Origin: JBFWQM01 sp050249455 | GTDB lineage: Bacteria; Pseudomonadota; Alphaproteobacteria; MPNO01; VGEU01 | NCBI GenBank assembly: GCA_050249455.1 | Contig: JBFWQM010000138.1 | Location: forward strand, 1-14,675 | Reading direction: 5' to 3' | DNA: 14,675 bases | Shown: positions 13,455 to 14,675 of the stretch, piece by piece | Position numbering within the stretch: position 1 is the stretch's first letter | Layout: the number at the start of each line of letters is the position of its first letter | Translations under genes and position numbers: made by a program | Notes under the pieces: generated by a model | What the model was told of the DNA's origin: nothing | The model's input: the letters and a program-made list of their open reading frames with translations, nothing else | The model's database searches: none

Positions 13455-14393
13455 ATGGCCCCGGACTACGCGATCGACGTCCGTGGGCTGGCCAAGCGGT
13501 TCGGCAGCCGCACGGTGGTGGAGGATCTCTCCATCCAGGTCGAGCGCGGGCGCATCCACGGCTTCCTGGGCCCCAACGGGTCGGGCAAGACCACCACCAT
13601 CCGGATGCTGTGCGGCCTGCTGACCCCCGACGCGGGCGAAGGCACCTGCCTCGGCTTCGACATCCGGCGCGAAGCGGCGGCGATCAAGCGCGAGGTCGGC
13701 TACATGACCCAGCGCTTCAGCCTGTACGAGGACCTGAGCGTGCGAGAGAACCTGGACTTCGTCGCCCGCGTCTACGGCGTGCCCGGCCGCCGCGCGCGGG
13801 TGGACGAGGCGCTGGAGCGGCTGGGGCTCGCCGGGCGCGCCCGACAGCTCGCCGGCACCCTGTCGGGCGGCTGGAAGCAGCGGCTCGCGCTCGCCGCGTG
13901 CCTGCTCCACACGCCGAAGCTCCTGCTGCTCGACGAGCCGACCGCCGGCGTCGATCCCAAGGCGCGGCGCGAGTTCTGGGACGAGATCCACGACCTCGCC
14001 GACGCCGGCCTGACCGTGCTGGTCAGCACCCACTACATGGACGAGGCGGAACGCTGCCACGCCATCGCCTACATCGCCTACGGTCGGATGATGGCCAACG
14101 GCACGGTGGACGAGATCGTGCGCGACTCGGGCCTGCATACCTGGACCGTCACGGCATCGGCGCAGGCGCGGATCGGCGACCTCGCCGCCGCCCTGCGCGC
14201 CGCGCCGGGCATCGAGATGGCGACCGCGTTCGGCAATTCGCTGCACGTCGCCGGCACCGACCGCGCCGCGCTGGACGCCGCGATCGCGCCGTGGCGCGGC
14301 GACCCGGCGCTGCGCTGGACCGAATCGAGCGCCGGGCTGGAGGACGTCTTCATCCAGCTCACCCGCCGGCGCGAGGCGGAGGGCGTGTCGTGA
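13455..14393 (+). CDS. ABC exporter ATPase (YbhF-like, single domain)
   Basis: ATPase subunit of an ABC-2 type exporter, 312 residues, at the cytosolic face of the membrane. It has Walker A GPNGSGKT (39-46), Q-loop Gln86 (YMTQRFSLYEDLSV), signature LSGGW (136-140), Walker B LLLLDE (156-161, catalytic Glu161) and H-loop His193 (STHYMDEAERC). The signature ends in Trp rather than Gln, a form common in this exporter group. E. coli YbhF carries two such domains in one chain, while this protein has one. It starts three bases after the adaptor stop with no clear ribosome binding site, so it is probably translated by coupling. The residues after about 220 form a C-terminal domain (LHTWTVTASAQARI, GLEDVFIQLTRRREAEG). 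The substrate is unknown; related pumps handle drugs. Confidence 0.93.
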   Translation: MAPDYAIDVRGLAKRFGSRTVVEDLSIQVERGRIHGFLGPNGSGKTTTIRMLCGLLTPDAGEGTCLGFDIRREAAAIKREVGYMTQRFSLYEDLSVRENLDFVARVYGVPGRRARVDEALERLGLAGRARQLAGTLSGGWKQRLALAACLLHTPKLLLLDEPTAGVDPKARREFWDEIHDLADAGLTVLVSTHYMDEAERCHAIAYIAYGRMMANGTVDEIVRDSGLHTWTVTASAQARIGDLAAALRAAPGIEMATAFGNSLHVAGTDRAALDAAIAPWRGDPALRWTESSAGLEDVFIQLTRRREAEGVS

Positions 14394-14416
14394 CGAGCAT
14401 CGGCGCGGCGTCGTCA

Positions 14417-14494
14417 CCCCCTCCCAACCCTCCCCCGTCGTGGGGCAGGGCTCGAAAGCCCCCTCCCCTCGCGGGAGGGGGTTGGGGGAGGGGG
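14417..14494. repeat. Nested palindromic (REPIN-like) element, family A, copy 2
   Basis: The right arm (14461-14494) matches the right arm of the element at 1013-1046 except for one T-to-C change and one G length difference. It contains CCCTCCC, loop CTCGC, GGGAGGG. The left arm (14417-14450) is an imperfect reverse complement with several changes (a CGTCGTGGGGC core). It fills most of the 121-base gap between the ATPase and permease genes of one operon, so it would be in the message. Confidence 0.85.
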
Positions 14495-14514
14495 CGGCCG
14501 GAGGCCGAACAGTC

Positions 14515-14675
14515 ATGATCTTATCCGGCATCGCCCGCGCGTGGCGGCGCATCGTCGCGGTGATGGTGAAGGAATTCACCCAGATGCGGCGCGACCGGCT
14601 GACCTTCGCGATGATGCTCGGCATCCCGATCATCCAGCTCGTGCTGTTCGGCTACGCGATCAACGCCGACCCGAA
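14515..14675 (+). CDS. ABC-2 type exporter permease, N-terminus only
   Basis: Only the first 53 codons are in the window; the gene runs off the right edge. The start is ATG at 14515 with GGAGG about ten bases upstream. Visible motifs are the cytosolic amphipathic stretch AVMVKEFTQMRRDRLTFAMM and then the first membrane helix GIPIIQLVLFGYAINADP. The K-E-F-x-Q-x-R-R-D pattern followed by FGYAIN is typical of YbhS/YbhR-type permeases. It is the fourth gene of the TetR-adaptor-ATPase-permease operon. A second permease gene is expected next, as in ybhS-ybhR, but that cannot be seen. Confidence 0.88.
   Translation, partial: MILSGIARAWRRIVAVMVKEFTQMRRDRLTFAMMLGIPIIQLVLFGYAINADP

Noticed and set aside
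12435..14633. 732-codon antisense frame across the exporter operon
   Set aside because: It is low-complexity Arg/Gly/Ala/Asp translation with no motif, opposite three well-supported genes. Long antisense frames are expected at this GC content.

Overview
The window is very GC-rich (roughly 70% by eye) and reads as ordinary chromosome of an alphaproteobacterium, perhaps a Rhodospirillales-like lineage. The lineage call is an inference. It rests on a GapR/DUF2312 gene, a DUF1244 gene, an alphaproteobacterial-type ABC1 kinase, and short palindromic repeats of kinds common in such genomes. I see no phage, IS, CRISPR, tRNA or rRNA. Genes are tightly packed and codon use looks uniform.

Layout. (1) 2-2309: the 3' part of bioB and a complete bioA, both +, separated by a large inverted-repeat element. 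They encode the last step and one middle step of biotin synthesis. (2) 2345-5558: two minus-strand genes, a PepF-type M3 oligoendopeptidase followed by an ABC1/UbiB-family atypical kinase, with a perfect 13-bp palindrome between them. (3) 5584-8190: divergent from the peptidase, sharing one AT-rich promoter block, a FAA1-type long-chain acyl-CoA ligase overlaps a short-chain dehydrogenase/reductase whose catalytic Tyr is replaced by Phe. (4) 8191-8435: a convergent gap filled with two kinds of palindromic repeat. (5) 8436-10061: gapR, then a likely two-gene minus-strand unit coding for an exported spondin-domain protein and a membrane-anchored DM13 protein. (6) 10204-11091: a LysR regulator divergent from that unit, with an ATAG-N7-CTAT site in the shared upstream region. 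(7) 11088-11715: DUF1244 and a small three-helix membrane protein, both minus. (8) 11779-14675: a TetR-family regulator with its own promoter and a palindromic operator, then an HlyD-type adaptor, an ABC ATPase and the start of an ABC-2 permease. This matches the E. coli cecR-ybhGFSR exporter layout.

The most notable points are: the spondin + DM13 + LysR cassette, a possible undescribed envelope redox or adhesion unit; at least three families of palindromic repeat, two with compensatory stem changes; the shared -10 of the peptidase/ligase promoters; the FxxxK dehydrogenase; and the well-formed TetR operator. None is proven novel from sequence alone.
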